DNA of 64,000 nucleotides. Source: Feifania hominis (GTDB lineage Bacteria > Bacillota > Clostridia > Oscillospirales > Feifaniaceae). Location of the stretch: assembly GCF_014384765.1 (NCBI RefSeq), contig NZ_JACRSP010000001.1, forward strand, positions 248,001 to 312,000. Direction: 5' to 3'. The position numbers were made by a program, and so were the translations under genes. How positions within the stretch are numbered: position 1 is the stretch's first letter; every line of letters begins with the position of its first letter. This document shows positions 1 through 7,261 of this stretch, in pieces. The notes below the pieces were generated by a model. It saw only the letters and a program-made list of their open reading frames with translations, had not been told where the DNA came from and did not search any database.

Positions 1-226
1 TTGCGAGGGCTGCAAAGATGCTGATGATGACGTTGGATACCATGTCGACCAGTGAAACGCCTGAGACAGCGGCCTCGCCGACGTTGGAAATCATCACGGT
101 GTCGATCATGCCGACGGTTATGGCGAGCACCTGCTCCACCACAAGCGGAAAGATCAGACGCTTGAGATCAAGTTGAGAGAACAGAGGCTGGCCGGTCAGA
201 AAGGCCGGCGGTTCCCTGTGACGCAT
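1..226 (-). CDS. MATE family multidrug efflux transporter, N-terminal part (runs off the window)
   Basis: The reverse strand from position 226 encodes a protein start that runs off the left edge after 75 residues. An AGGGGGA ribosome site lies just upstream of the ATG. The visible part has a short polar N-terminus, then a hydrophobic stretch reading FPLVVEQVLAITVGMIDTVM followed by ISNVGEAAVSGVSLVD. This is the characteristic first helix and loop of MATE-family cation/drug antiporters, which sit in the cytoplasmic membrane. Substrate cannot be inferred. It is divergent from the amidase gene that starts at 354. The rest of the protein is outside the window. Confidence 0.85.
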   Translation of the reverse strand, partial: MRHREPPAFLTGQPLFSQLDLKRLIFPLVVEQVLAITVGMIDTVMISNVGEAAVSGVSLVDMVSNVIISIFAALA

Positions 227-353
227 TTCAAATTCCCCCTATCAGCGCCCTGGTCGGCGCAATCATCAGCATATCCTCATTTTTGGCGGGTGTCAACCCG
301 GCGCGCTGCGGAATAGAATGGGAGTGACCCGGCGCTTTTACAAGGAGGGCTAT

Positions 354-1181
354 ATGGAACTGATCGAACGATTCCTGACCAAAAACAGATGCTACACCAA
401 TGCGATCGGGATCAAGGTCACGGGGCTGATGCTCCACTCGGTGGGGGTCGGCCAGCCGCGGGCAGAGGTCTTCATCAACCGCTGGAACAACCCTGAGGTA
501 TCGGTCTGCGTACACGCTTTCGCCCAGGCCGACGGCAAGGTCTATCAGACACTGCCGTGGGACTACAAGGCATGGCATGCGGGCGGGCTTGCTAACAGCT
601 ATTACTCCGCAGGGGTGCGCTGCGGCTATGTCGGCGTGGAGATGACCGAACCCGCCAGCTTACACTACACGGGCTCGGGCAGCAGCTTCACCGACAGTGA
701 CCCCGCGGCGACGCGCACCTTTTTGAATGAGGTGTTTCATGTTGCCGTCGAGCTCTTTGCCCAGCTCTGCAAAAAGTACTCCCTTGACCCCATGCGCGAC
801 ATCATCAGCCACGCCGAGGGCCACAGAATGGGCATCGCGAGCGACCACGACGACCCGGACGCTCTCTGGAGCAGGTACCCGGAGCTCGGCTTGAGCATGG
901 ATCGCTTCCGCTCGGCGGTCAAAACCCGGATGGAACAGGAGGAACCCATGACACAGCAGGACTTTGACAGGATGATGCAGGACTACAACGCCCGCAACAA
1001 CCCGACCTACAACACGGTAGAGCAGGTACCTGCATATTGGCAGGCGGAGACACAGCAGCTTGTTGATGCGGGAGCCATCGGCGGGGACGGCGTGTCGCCT
1101 CTGGGCGTCACCCGAAGCGAGCTCAAAGCCGCAATCATCGCCAAGCGCTACACCGACGCAAAACTCGAAGAAAGAGCCTGA
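354..1181 (+). CDS. N-acetylmuramoyl-L-alanine amidase (Amidase_2 type)
   Basis: This 275-residue protein resembles the Amidase_2/PGRP fold that cleaves the lactyl-amide bond between muramic acid and the peptide stem. The zinc ligands appear as the His in MLHSVG near residue 35 and in the later ISHAEGH segment. The middle contains YQTLPWDYKAWHAGG, typical of this family. After about residue 190 a charged linker leads to a short C-terminal region, possibly wall-binding. I chose ATG 354 because AAGGAGG lies 6-7 bases before it. An upstream in-frame ATG at 318 lacks a ribosome site. There is no obvious signal peptide, so it may be a phage-derived or holin-released lysin. It is followed by two terminator hairpins. 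Confidence 0.85.
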   Translation: MELIERFLTKNRCYTNAIGIKVTGLMLHSVGVGQPRAEVFINRWNNPEVSVCVHAFAQADGKVYQTLPWDYKAWHAGGLANSYYSAGVRCGYVGVEMTEPASLHYTGSGSSFTDSDPAATRTFLNEVFHVAVELFAQLCKKYSLDPMRDIISHAEGHRMGIASDHDDPDALWSRYPELGLSMDRFRSAVKTRMEQEEPMTQQDFDRMMQDYNARNNPTYNTVEQVPAYWQAETQQLVDAGAIGGDGVSPLGVTRSELKAAIIAKRYTDAKLEERA

Positions 1182-1183
1182 AG

Positions 1184-1207
1184 CGGGGGCCGGAATACCG
1201 GCCCCCG
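1184..1207 (+). terminator. GC-rich hairpin after the amidase gene
   Basis: GGGGGCCGG pairs with CCGGCCCCC around an AATA loop, three bases after the amidase stop codon. It is followed by TCTCTATAATAAT rather than a clean U-tract, so termination may depend on the next hairpin. Confidence 0.6.
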
Positions 1208-1226
1208 TCTCTATAATAATAGAAAT

Positions 1227-1259
1227 AAAGAAAGACATACACTGCGTGTCTTTCTTTTT
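1227..1259 (+). terminator. U-tailed hairpin
   Basis: AAAGAAAGACA pairs with TGTCTTTCTTT and runs into a T-run. The A-run on the 5' side means it could also act on the minus strand. Confidence 0.65.
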
Positions 1260-1560
1260 GGCGCTACTGGTCGCTTTAGATGCCAGCAGAATCGGGACCC
1301 CGCACAGCGGGGCGCGGCTTTTGCCGCGTTAATTCGGAGCAGCAACGCGGCGGAGAATTGCGTAGGGCGAATTTATTTTGCCCGAGCATTTTAATCTTTG
1401 CGGTATCCATAAAAATACCCACACCTTTTCAGGTGTGGGTATTTTTATGGAACATCGAAATAGTATAGATGCCAGCTTTTACGCCCAAAACCAAATCGAA
1501 GCCCAGCGCAGCGGGTTCGATTTGGAGAGGAGCCGCGACAAAATGAGTGAGAGGTGACTT
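1260..1560. repeat. Gene-free region packed with palindromes
   Basis: There is no credible gene between the amidase and tRNA-Lys. The stretch holds a run of inverted repeats: CCCCGC/GCGGGG (1298-1312), CGCGGC/GCCGCG (1313-1328), a perfect 20-bp stem at 1407-1450, and CCAAATCGAA/TTCGATTTGG (1491-1525). The 10-mer AGATGCCAGC occurs twice, near 1278 and 1468. This looks like a small structured or degenerate repeat element, but its origin is not clear from this window. Confidence 0.5.
1407..1450. terminator. Perfect 20-bp bidirectional hairpin
   Basis: The arms at 1407-1426 and 1431-1450 are exact reverse complements around a TTTC loop, with A-run and T-run sides suitable for termination on both strands. 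Confidence 0.7.
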
Positions 1561-1563
1561 TTG

Positions 1564-1601
1564 AAAAAAGTCGCCGCGAACGATATGACGTCCGCGGCGA
1601 C
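1564..1601 (-). terminator. Terminator of tRNA-Lys
   Basis: Read on the minus strand, GTCGCCGCG and CGCGGCGAC pair and are followed directly by TTTTTT, just 3' of the tRNA. This is a textbook intrinsic terminator. Confidence 0.85.
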
Positions 1602-1602
1602 G

Positions 1603-1678
1603 TGGTGATCCACCGGGGATTCGAACCCCGGACCCTTTGATTAAAAGTCAAATGCTCTGCCAACTGAGCTAGTGGATC
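1603..1678 (-). tRNA. tRNA-Lys (anticodon TTT)
   Basis: The reverse strand folds as a standard 76-nt cloverleaf. The acceptor arms are GATCCAC and GTGGATC, the discriminator is A and CCA is encoded. The D-arm reads AGCTCAGTTGGCAGAGC, the anticodon loop is CTTTTAA in a TTTGA/TCAAA stem, and the T-arm is CCGGGGTTCGAATCCCCGG. The anticodon TTT decodes lysine AAA/AAG. Confidence 0.97.
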
Positions 1679-1845
1679 GCAAAACCCCTCAGGGTGCTCG
1701 AACATTGTAGCATACAAGTCAAATGAGTGTCAAGGGATATTGGAAAATATTTAATGCCGCCGCACAGTAGAAAGCATCTCCCGTTTTGCTGAAAATATGA
1801 CCGATTTTCCGGCACACTTTTACAAATTTTTTACTCGTTAAATAA

Positions 1846-1874
1846 TTGACAAACGGGTTAAGTGGTGCTACAAT
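1846..1874 (+). promoter_or_regulatory. Sigma-A promoter of the Fe-alcohol dehydrogenase
   Basis: TTGACA (1846-1851) and TACAAT (1869-1874) are separated by exactly 17 bases. The predicted start is about 110 bases before the gene. The rest of the gap from 1679 is AT-rich with no gene. Confidence 0.85.
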
Positions 1875-1884
1875 ACAGTTGAAA

Positions 1885-1902
1885 TTGATAAATGTTTCAC
1901 AA
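1885..1902 (+). promoter_or_regulatory. Candidate Rex operator
   Basis: TTGATAA-ATGT-TTCACAA is an 18-bp imperfect palindrome matching the Rex consensus (TTGTGAA-N4-TTCACAA) in 12 of 14 arm positions. It begins about 11 bases after the -10 box, a position where bound repressor would block transcription. Rex senses NADH/NAD+ and is known to control alcohol dehydrogenases. The assignment is inference. Confidence 0.6.
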
Positions 1903-1927
1903 ACAGCCGACTTTGAGGCTGTCTTTT
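1903..1927 (+). terminator. Possible leader attenuator hairpin
   Basis: ACAGCC pairs with GGCTGT and is followed by CTTTT, inside the untranslated leader of the dehydrogenase gene. It is weak (6 bp) and could be incidental. Confidence 0.35.
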
Positions 1928-1992
1928 ATCGGAAAAGACTGTGAAAAAAATATCAAATTAATCATGTAATATAATTTATGGAGGGAACCATT

Positions 1993-3183
1993 ATGGCACG
2001 TTTTACATTACCGAGAGATCTGTACCACGGCAAGGGCTCTTTGGAAGAGCTGAAAAACCTCAAGGGCAGCAAGGCGATTGTTGTTGTCGGCGGCGGTTCG
2101 ATGAAGCGTTTCGGCTTTCTCGACAAAGCGGTCGGCTACCTCAAAGAGGCTGGCATGGAAGTGGAACTCTTTGAGAATGTCGAGCCCGATCCGAGTGTTG
2201 AGACTGTCATGAAAGGCGCCGAGGCCATGCGCAAATTTCAGCCCGACTGGATCGTCGCCATGGGCGGCGGCTCCCCGATTGACGCCGCGAAAGCGATGTG
2301 GGCATTCTATGAGTATCCGGATGTGACCTTTGAGGACCTCTGCAAGCCTTTCAACTTCCCGACACTTCGTCAGAAAGCCCGCTTCTGCGCCATCCCGTCC
2401 ACTTCGGGCACGGCGACTGAGGTGACTGCGTTCTCGGTCATCACCGACTACCAGAAGGGCATCAAATACCCGCTGGCTGACTTTAACATCACCCCGGATG
2501 TTGCGATTGTCGACCCGGAGCTCGCGGAGAAAATGCCCCAGAAGCTCACCGCTCACACCGGTATGGATGCGATGACTCATGCCATTGAGGCCTATGTGTC
2601 CACCCTGAACTGCGACTACACCGATCCGCTTGCGCTGCATGCGATCAAGATGATCCACGAGCTGCTCAAGAAATCCTACGACGGCGATATGGACGCTCGT
2701 GACCACATGCACAACGCCCAGTGCCTCGCCGGTATGGCGTTCTCGAACGCGCTGCTCGGCATCGTGCACTCCATGGCTCACAAGACCGGCGCTGCTTATT
2801 CCGGCGGTCACATTGTCCACGGCTGCGCAAACGCGATGTACCTGCCGAAAGTCATCAAATTCAACTCCAAGAACGCTGTCGCGGCGGAGCGCTATGCCGA
2901 TATCGCCCGCTTCATCGGCCTGAAAGGCAACACCACCGCTGAGCTTGTCGACGCCCTGATCGCCGAGCTGCGCGCGATGAACGTCTCGCTCAACATCCCG
3001 ATGTGCATCAAGGACTACGAGGGCGGCATCATCGACGAGAAAGAGTTCCTTGAGAAACTGCCGACTGTTGCCACGCTCGCCATCGGCGACGCCTGCACCG
3101 GTTCCAACCCGCGTATCCCGACCCAGGAGGAGATGGAGAAACTCCTCAAAGCCTGCTACTACGATCTCGAGATCGATTTCTAA
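1993..3183 (+). CDS. Iron-containing alcohol dehydrogenase
   Basis: This 396-residue enzyme belongs to the group III Fe-dependent alcohol dehydrogenases, which interconvert aldehydes and alcohols with NAD(P)H in the cytoplasm. The nucleotide-binding GGGSPIDAAK is at residues 91-100. The four metal ligands fall at Asp192, His196, His259 and His273, the same spacing (4, 63, 14) as in the lactaldehyde/propanediol dehydrogenase FucO. ATG 1993 is chosen because GGAGGG lies inside the earlier in-frame ATG at 1978. A strong promoter plus Rex-like operator suggest redox control. It is monocistronic, ended by a strong terminator. Substrate (ethanol, butanol, 1,2-propanediol aldehydes) cannot be decided from sequence. 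Confidence 0.93.
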   Translation: MARFTLPRDLYHGKGSLEELKNLKGSKAIVVVGGGSMKRFGFLDKAVGYLKEAGMEVELFENVEPDPSVETVMKGAEAMRKFQPDWIVAMGGGSPIDAAKAMWAFYEYPDVTFEDLCKPFNFPTLRQKARFCAIPSTSGTATEVTAFSVITDYQKGIKYPLADFNITPDVAIVDPELAEKMPQKLTAHTGMDAMTHAIEAYVSTLNCDYTDPLALHAIKMIHELLKKSYDGDMDARDHMHNAQCLAGMAFSNALLGIVHSMAHKTGAAYSGGHIVHGCANAMYLPKVIKFNSKNAVAAERYADIARFIGLKGNTTAELVDALIAELRAMNVSLNIPMCIKDYEGGIIDEKEFLEKLPTVATLAIGDACTGSNPRIPTQEEMEKLLKACYYDLEIDF

Positions 3184-3200
3184 GATCTCTCTTCACGATG

Positions 3201-3232
3201 AAAACAAAGCCGCGCCAGCGGCTTTGTTTTTT
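3201..3232 (+). terminator. Terminator of the Fe-alcohol dehydrogenase gene
   Basis: AAAACAAAGCCGC pairs with GCGGCTTTGTTTT around GCCA, followed by further T residues. It is a strong intrinsic terminator. Confidence 0.9.
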
Positions 3233-3254
3233 CGATGGATGTCAAAAACTGTGA

Positions 3255-3283
3255 TTGCACAGCGCTCAAACATCTATTATAAT
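3255..3283 (+). promoter_or_regulatory. Sigma-A promoter of nfnAB
   Basis: TTGCAC (3255-3260) and TATAAT (3278-3283) are spaced by 17 bases. The predicted start lies about 30 bases before the nfnA ATG. Confidence 0.85.
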
Positions 3284-3321
3284 GTTATGATGAGTATGAA
3301 CTCTTGGAAGGAGAGAGATAC

Positions 3322-4164
3322 ATGTTTCGCATTGTAAAAAAGCAGGAACTCAACCCGACCGTCACCAAGATGGTCATTGAGGCGCCCCTGATTGCCCGAA
3401 AGGCCGAGCCCGGCCAGTTTATCATCTTTCGCGCCACGGAGGATGGCGAGCGCGTGCCGCTGACCATTGCCGACTACGACCGCGAGGCCGGAACCGTCAC
3501 GATCATCTATCAGATTGTCGGCGGCGCGACCATGGAGCTCAACCGCCTGAATGAGGGCGACTGTCTGCACGATTTCGTCGGCCCGCTCGGCACACCGAGC
3601 CACGTTGAGGGCCTCAAAAAAGTCGCTGTCGTGGGCGGCGGCGTCGGCTGCGCCATCGCGTATCCGATCGCGAAAAAGCTCCACGAACTCGGCGCCGAGG
3701 TGCACGCAATCGTCGGCTTTCGCAACAGGGATCTTGTCATTTTGGAGGATGAGTTCAAGGCCGTCAGCAACAGAATGAAAATGATGACCGACGATGGCAG
3801 CTACGGCGAGAAAGGCCTTGTGACAAACGCGCTCGAGCAGCTTATCAAAGAGGGAAACCAGTATGACGAGGTCATTGCAATCGGGCCGCTGGTGATGATG
3901 AAGTTTGTCTGCAAGCTCACCAAGGAGTATGACATCAAGACCATTGTCTCGATGAACCCGATCATGATCGACGGAACCGGCATGTGCGGCGGCTGCCGCC
4001 TGACGGTCGGCGGTGAGACCAAATTTGCCTGTGTCGACGGGCCGGACTTTGACGGCCATCTCGTTGATTTTGACGAGGCGCTGCACCGCGGCAGCATGTA
4101 CCGCGAATTTGAACAGCATGCCCGCGAGGCTGAGTGCGAGCTGCTCAAAAAGGAGGTGCGCTGA
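3322..4164 (+). CDS. nfnA: NfnA-type FAD/[2Fe-2S] subunit of ferredoxin:NADP+ oxidoreductase
   Basis: This 280-residue flavoprotein has a ferredoxin-reductase-like FAD domain, an NAD-binding GGGVGCAIAYPIAK segment near residue 110, and a C-terminal iron-sulfur motif, MCGGC plus a later Cys. In NfnAB this small subunit oxidises or reduces NAD(H) while NfnB handles NADP(H) and ferredoxin, coupling the reactions by flavin-based electron bifurcation. ATG 3322 follows GGAAGGAGAG; the upstream in-frame ATG 3304 is inside that ribosome site. The next gene starts one base after its stop. SudB and the GltA/dihydroorotate dehydrogenase electron-transfer subunit are relatives, so the exact partner reaction is inferred from the gene pair. 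Confidence 0.85.
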   Translation: MFRIVKKQELNPTVTKMVIEAPLIARKAEPGQFIIFRATEDGERVPLTIADYDREAGTVTIIYQIVGGATMELNRLNEGDCLHDFVGPLGTPSHVEGLKKVAVVGGGVGCAIAYPIAKKLHELGAEVHAIVGFRNRDLVILEDEFKAVSNRMKMMTDDGSYGEKGLVTNALEQLIKEGNQYDEVIAIGPLVMMKFVCKLTKEYDIKTIVSMNPIMIDGTGMCGGCRLTVGGETKFACVDGPDFDGHLVDFDEALHRGSMYREFEQHAREAECELLKKEVR

Positions 4165-4165
4165 T

Positions 4166-5566
4166 ATGGCAATCCAGCGCAATATGGACCCCAAAAAGTG
4201 CCCCATGCCCAGCCAGGACCCGAATGTCAGAAACAAAAACTTCGACGAGGTCGCCCTCGGCTATACATACGAGATGGCGGTCAACGAGGCAAAGCGCTGC
4301 TTGCACTGCGTCAATAAGCCCTGTGTGGGCGCCTGCCCGGTTCGCATCGACATTCCGGCCTTTATTGAAAAAGTCGCGCAGGAGGATATGGAGGGGGCCT
4401 TTGAGATCCTCTCCGCTTCCAGTGCTCTGCCCGCTGTCTGCGGGCGCGTCTGCCCGCAGGAGAACCAGTGTGAGGGCAAATGCGTGCGCGGCATCAAGGG
4501 CGAGCCGGTCGGCATTGGCCGCCTCGAGCGCTTTGTCGCCGACTGGCACCGCGAGCACTCGAATGAGAAACCCCGTGTGCCCGAGCAAAACGGCCACAGG
4601 GTCGCCGTCATCGGCGCCGGCCCAAGCGGTCTGACCGCGGCGGGTGATCTCGCCAAGATGGGCTATAAGGTGACCGTCTATGAGGCGCTGCATCTGCCGG
4701 GCGGCGTTCTGGTCTACGGCATTCCGGAGTTCCGTCTGCCGAAGTCCATCGTCCAGAAAGAAATCGACAATTTAAAAGAGCTCGGCGTGGACATCGAGTG
4801 CAACATGGTCATCGGCAAGGTGCTCACCATCGACGATTTGTTTGAGATGGGCAATGAGGCCATCTTCATTGGCTCCGGCGCAGGTCTGCCCCGCTTTATG
4901 GGCATTCCGGGCGAGAGCTTAAACGGCGTGTACTCGGCCAACGAGTACCTCACCCGCATCAACCTGATGAAAGCCTACCGGCCCGACAGCAAGACCCCGA
5001 TCAAAAAGAGCAGAAGCGTTGCGGTGGTCGGCGGCGGAAACGTCGCGATGGACGCTGCCCGCTGCGCCAAGCGCCTCGGGGCGGAGAATGTCTACATTGT
5101 CTACCGCCGCAGCATGAATGAGCTTCCGGCCCGAAAAGAGGAAGTGGAGCATGCCGAGGAGGAGGGAATCATCTTCAAGACCCTCTCAAATCCCGTTGAG
5201 GTTCTCGGCGACGAGAACGGTATGGTCTGCGGCATGCGCTGCGTCGAGATGGAGCTCGGCGAGCCTGACGAGTCGGGCCGCCGCCGCCCGGTTGTCAAAG
5301 AGGGCAGCGAGTTTGTGCTCGACATCGACACCATGATCATGTCCATCGGTACAAGCCCGAATCCGCTGATTCGTTCCACGACTCCCGGTCTCGATGCGAA
5401 CAAGCACGGCTGCATCATCACCAAGGGAGAGGACGGCGCGACCAGCCGCGAGGGCGTCTTTGCCGGCGGTGACGCGGTCACGGGCGCGGCGACCGTCATT
5501 CTCGCCATGGGCGCGGGAAAGAGCGCCGCTGCCGCCATTAACGAGTACATCAAAAACAAAAAATAA
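4166..5566 (+). CDS. nfnB: NfnB-type glutamate-synthase-small-subunit-like flavoprotein
   Basis: The 466-residue protein carries two N-terminal cysteine clusters (CLHCVNKPCVGACP and CGRVCPQENQCEGKC) for [4Fe-4S] centres. These are followed by FAD (VAVIGAGPSGLTAAGDLAKM) and NAD(P)-binding (VAVVGGGNVAMDAARC) Rossmann motifs. This is the layout of GltD-like proteins and of NfnB. The adjacent nfnA, translationally coupled by a one-base gap, favours the bifurcating NADH-dependent ferredoxin:NADP+ oxidoreductase rather than glutamate synthase, since no GltB large subunit is nearby. AAGGAGG sits inside the end of nfnA. The role would be to supply NADPH from NADH and reduced ferredoxin in fermentation. 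The alternative is a sulfide dehydrogenase (SudA). Confidence 0.85.
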   Translation: MAIQRNMDPKKCPMPSQDPNVRNKNFDEVALGYTYEMAVNEAKRCLHCVNKPCVGACPVRIDIPAFIEKVAQEDMEGAFEILSASSALPAVCGRVCPQENQCEGKCVRGIKGEPVGIGRLERFVADWHREHSNEKPRVPEQNGHRVAVIGAGPSGLTAAGDLAKMGYKVTVYEALHLPGGVLVYGIPEFRLPKSIVQKEIDNLKELGVDIECNMVIGKVLTIDDLFEMGNEAIFIGSGAGLPRFMGIPGESLNGVYSANEYLTRINLMKAYRPDSKTPIKKSRSVAVVGGGNVAMDAARCAKRLGAENVYIVYRRSMNELPARKEEVEHAEEEGIIFKTLSNPVEVLGDENGMVCGMRCVEMELGEPDESGRRRPVVKEGSEFVLDIDTMIMSIGTSPNPLIRSTTPGLDANKHGCIITKGEDGATSREGVFAGGDAVTGAATVILAMGAGKSAAAAINEYIKNKK

Positions 5567-5577
5567 AGCCTCTGCCA

Positions 5578-5607
5578 AAGAGGGCGGCACGTTGGTGCCG
5601 CCCTCTT
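5578..5607 (+). terminator. Hairpin after nfnB
   Basis: AAGAGGGCGGCAC pairs with GTGCCGCCCTCTT around GTTG. The stem is strong, but the U-tract is weak (TTGCTGT). Confidence 0.7.
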
Positions 5608-5636
5608 GCTGTCTGTGGGTAAAACATTTTGAAATC

Positions 5637-5669
5637 TGACAGCGGGTGTCATATTTTCTGTGGTATACT
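5637..5669 (+). promoter_or_regulatory. Candidate WYL-regulator operator and promoter
   Basis: TGACA-GCGGG-TGTCA (5637-5651) is a perfect inverted repeat lying 12 bases upstream of a TATACT -10 box (5664-5669). No good -35 is present, and the dyad covers its place. This fits activation or autoregulation by the regulator encoded immediately downstream. Confidence 0.55.
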
Positions 5670-5694
5670 ACAGAGCAGAGAGGAGGAAGAGCGC

Positions 5695-6630
5695 ATGCAG
5701 ATCGACCGGCTTTTTACCATGACCTATCTGCTGCTTGAGCGCGGCAGCATGACCGCGCGGGAACTGGCGGACTACTTTGAAGTGTCGCCGCGAACCATCT
5801 ACCGGGATCTGGATGTGCTCTCGGGGGCAGGCATCCCCGTCTATGCGAGCAAGGGCCGCGGAGGCGGTGTGCGATTGCTGCCAGACTTTATCATTGACCG
5901 CTCGCTTCTCTCAAAGCCGGAGCGCCGTTCGCTTCTGGCGGGACTGCAGAGTATGAGCGCGCTGGAATTGCCGGAGGCGAAGTCCGTACTGCAAAAACTC
6001 GGCGCCCTCTTTCAGGAGCGTGCGGAGACCTGGCTTGACGTCGATTTTACCCACTGGGGGGCAGGGCGGCTCGTCCGCGAGCAATTTGCGGCGCTGCGCA
6101 ATGCCGTCATGGAAAAGCGGGTTCTCCGCTTTGTCTACTACAGCGCCCGTGGGGAGCGCGCCGTGCGCACTGTGGAGCCGCTGAAAATTCTCTTCAAGGG
6201 CGCCGGGTGGTATCTCTACGGCTACTGCCGCATCAGAGGGGACTACCGCTTTTTCAAGCTCTGCCGCATGGAGGCGGTGGAGAGCACCGGCGAGTGCTTC
6301 ACCCGCACATGCCCGGACCAAATCTCAACGCAGCAGTCTTTTGACGGCCCGACGGTGAGGGTGGTTCTGCGCTTCGAGCCGGAGCTTGCGTTTCGCGTCT
6401 GCGACGAGTTTTCGCCGGGCCAGACAGAGCGCCAGCCCGACGGGAGCTTTCTTGCGACGGCGGAGTTCCCCGTGGGGGAGTGGCTCTACAGCTACATCAT
6501 GTCATTTGGCCCACAGGCCGAACTGCTCGAGCCGCACAGTGTGCGCGAGCAGCTTGCCGAGCGGCTGAGCCGTGCCGCCGACCGTTACCGGGAAGATCGG
6601 ACACAGGAGGATTGCCATGGACAAGCTTGA
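5695..6630 (+). CDS. YafY-type HTH/WYL-domain transcriptional regulator
   Basis: This 311-residue regulator starts with a type 11/DeoR-like winged helix (ARELADYFEVSPRTIYRDLDVLSGAGIPV, about residues 20-50). It continues into a WYL domain with the hallmark GWYLYGYC near residue 175, and a WCX-like C-terminal extension. WYL domains are thought to bind small ligands or nucleic acid. ATG 5695 follows GAGAGGAGG; the longer reading from 5629 has no ribosome site and starts inside the promoter. It overlaps the next gene by 14 bases and probably controls its own operon through the TGACA-N5-TGTCA dyad. Confidence 0.9.
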   Translation: MQIDRLFTMTYLLLERGSMTARELADYFEVSPRTIYRDLDVLSGAGIPVYASKGRGGGVRLLPDFIIDRSLLSKPERRSLLAGLQSMSALELPEAKSVLQKLGALFQERAETWLDVDFTHWGAGRLVREQFAALRNAVMEKRVLRFVYYSARGERAVRTVEPLKILFKGAGWYLYGYCRIRGDYRFFKLCRMEAVESTGECFTRTCPDQISTQQSFDGPTVRVVLRFEPELAFRVCDEFSPGQTERQPDGSFLATAEFPVGEWLYSYIMSFGPQAELLEPHSVREQLAERLSRAADRYREDRTQEDCHGQA

Positions 6631-7261
6631 TTTTAAAAAAGAGTACCGGGATCTCTATCTTCCGAAGTCCCGTCCGGTACTCATTGAAGTGCCGCCCATG
6701 CCCTTTTTGATGGTCGACGGGGAGGGGGCGCCGGAGAGCGAGAGCTATCAGTCGGCGATCGGTCTCTTGTACACGCTGAGTTTCACCGTCAAGATGAGCA
6801 AATTCGGGCCGCACCAGCCGCAGGGATACGTCGACTATGTGCTGCCGCCTCTCGAGGGCCTGTGGGACAGCCCGGCCGGCGGCCTGGGCGAGCGCGACCG
6901 GTGGAGCTGGACGGCCATGATCCGCCTGCCGGACTATGTCACGGACGAAGTTTTTGCCTGGGCGCTCGCCGAGGCACATGGAAAGAAGCCGGGGCTCGAC
7001 TATGCCCGGGTTCGCCGCGAGGTCTACCGGGAGGGGCTCTGCGTACAGATGCTCCACATCGGCCCCTATGCGGCTGAGCCGGAGAGTCTTCGCCTCATGC
7101 AGGAATATCTCGCGCAGCATGGGCTCCGTGATGATGTCGGCGCAGGGAGACGCCATCACGAAATCTACCTGAGCGACCCGCGCCGTGTCGCGCCGGAGAA
7201 GCTGCGCACGGTGCTGCGCCACCCGGTGAGGGCGAGCGGAGCAGAGGACGGCCGGGAATGA
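6617..7261 (+). CDS. GyrI-like small-molecule-binding domain protein
   Basis: The 214-residue protein matches the GyrI-like (SOUL/AraC effector-type) family commonly found beside YafY/WYL regulators. A conserved start reads LDFKKEYRDLYLPKSRPVLI and the middle contains PPMPFLMVDGEGAPES. The fold is a ligand-binding beta-barrel without a DNA-binding domain. It is translationally coupled to the regulator (14-base overlap) and to the next gene (ATGA overlap). ATG 6617 is preceded by CAGGAGG. A plausible job is sensing or sequestering a toxic small molecule, but no ligand can be named. Confidence 0.8.
   Translation: MDKLDFKKEYRDLYLPKSRPVLIEVPPMPFLMVDGEGAPESESYQSAIGLLYTLSFTVKMSKFGPHQPQGYVDYVLPPLEGLWDSPAGGLGERDRWSWTAMIRLPDYVTDEVFAWALAEAHGKKPGLDYARVRREVYREGLCVQMLHIGPYAAEPESLRLMQEYLAQHGLRDDVGAGRRHHEIYLSDPRRVAPEKLRTVLRHPVRASGAEDGRE

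Noticed and set aside
1880..1930. Riboswitch in the dehydrogenase leader
   Set aside because: Only one weak 6-bp hairpin is present and no known aptamer core was recognised.
4166..5566. Glutamate synthase small subunit
   Set aside because: The fold fits, but no large subunit is adjacent and the coupled NfnA-type gene favours NfnB.
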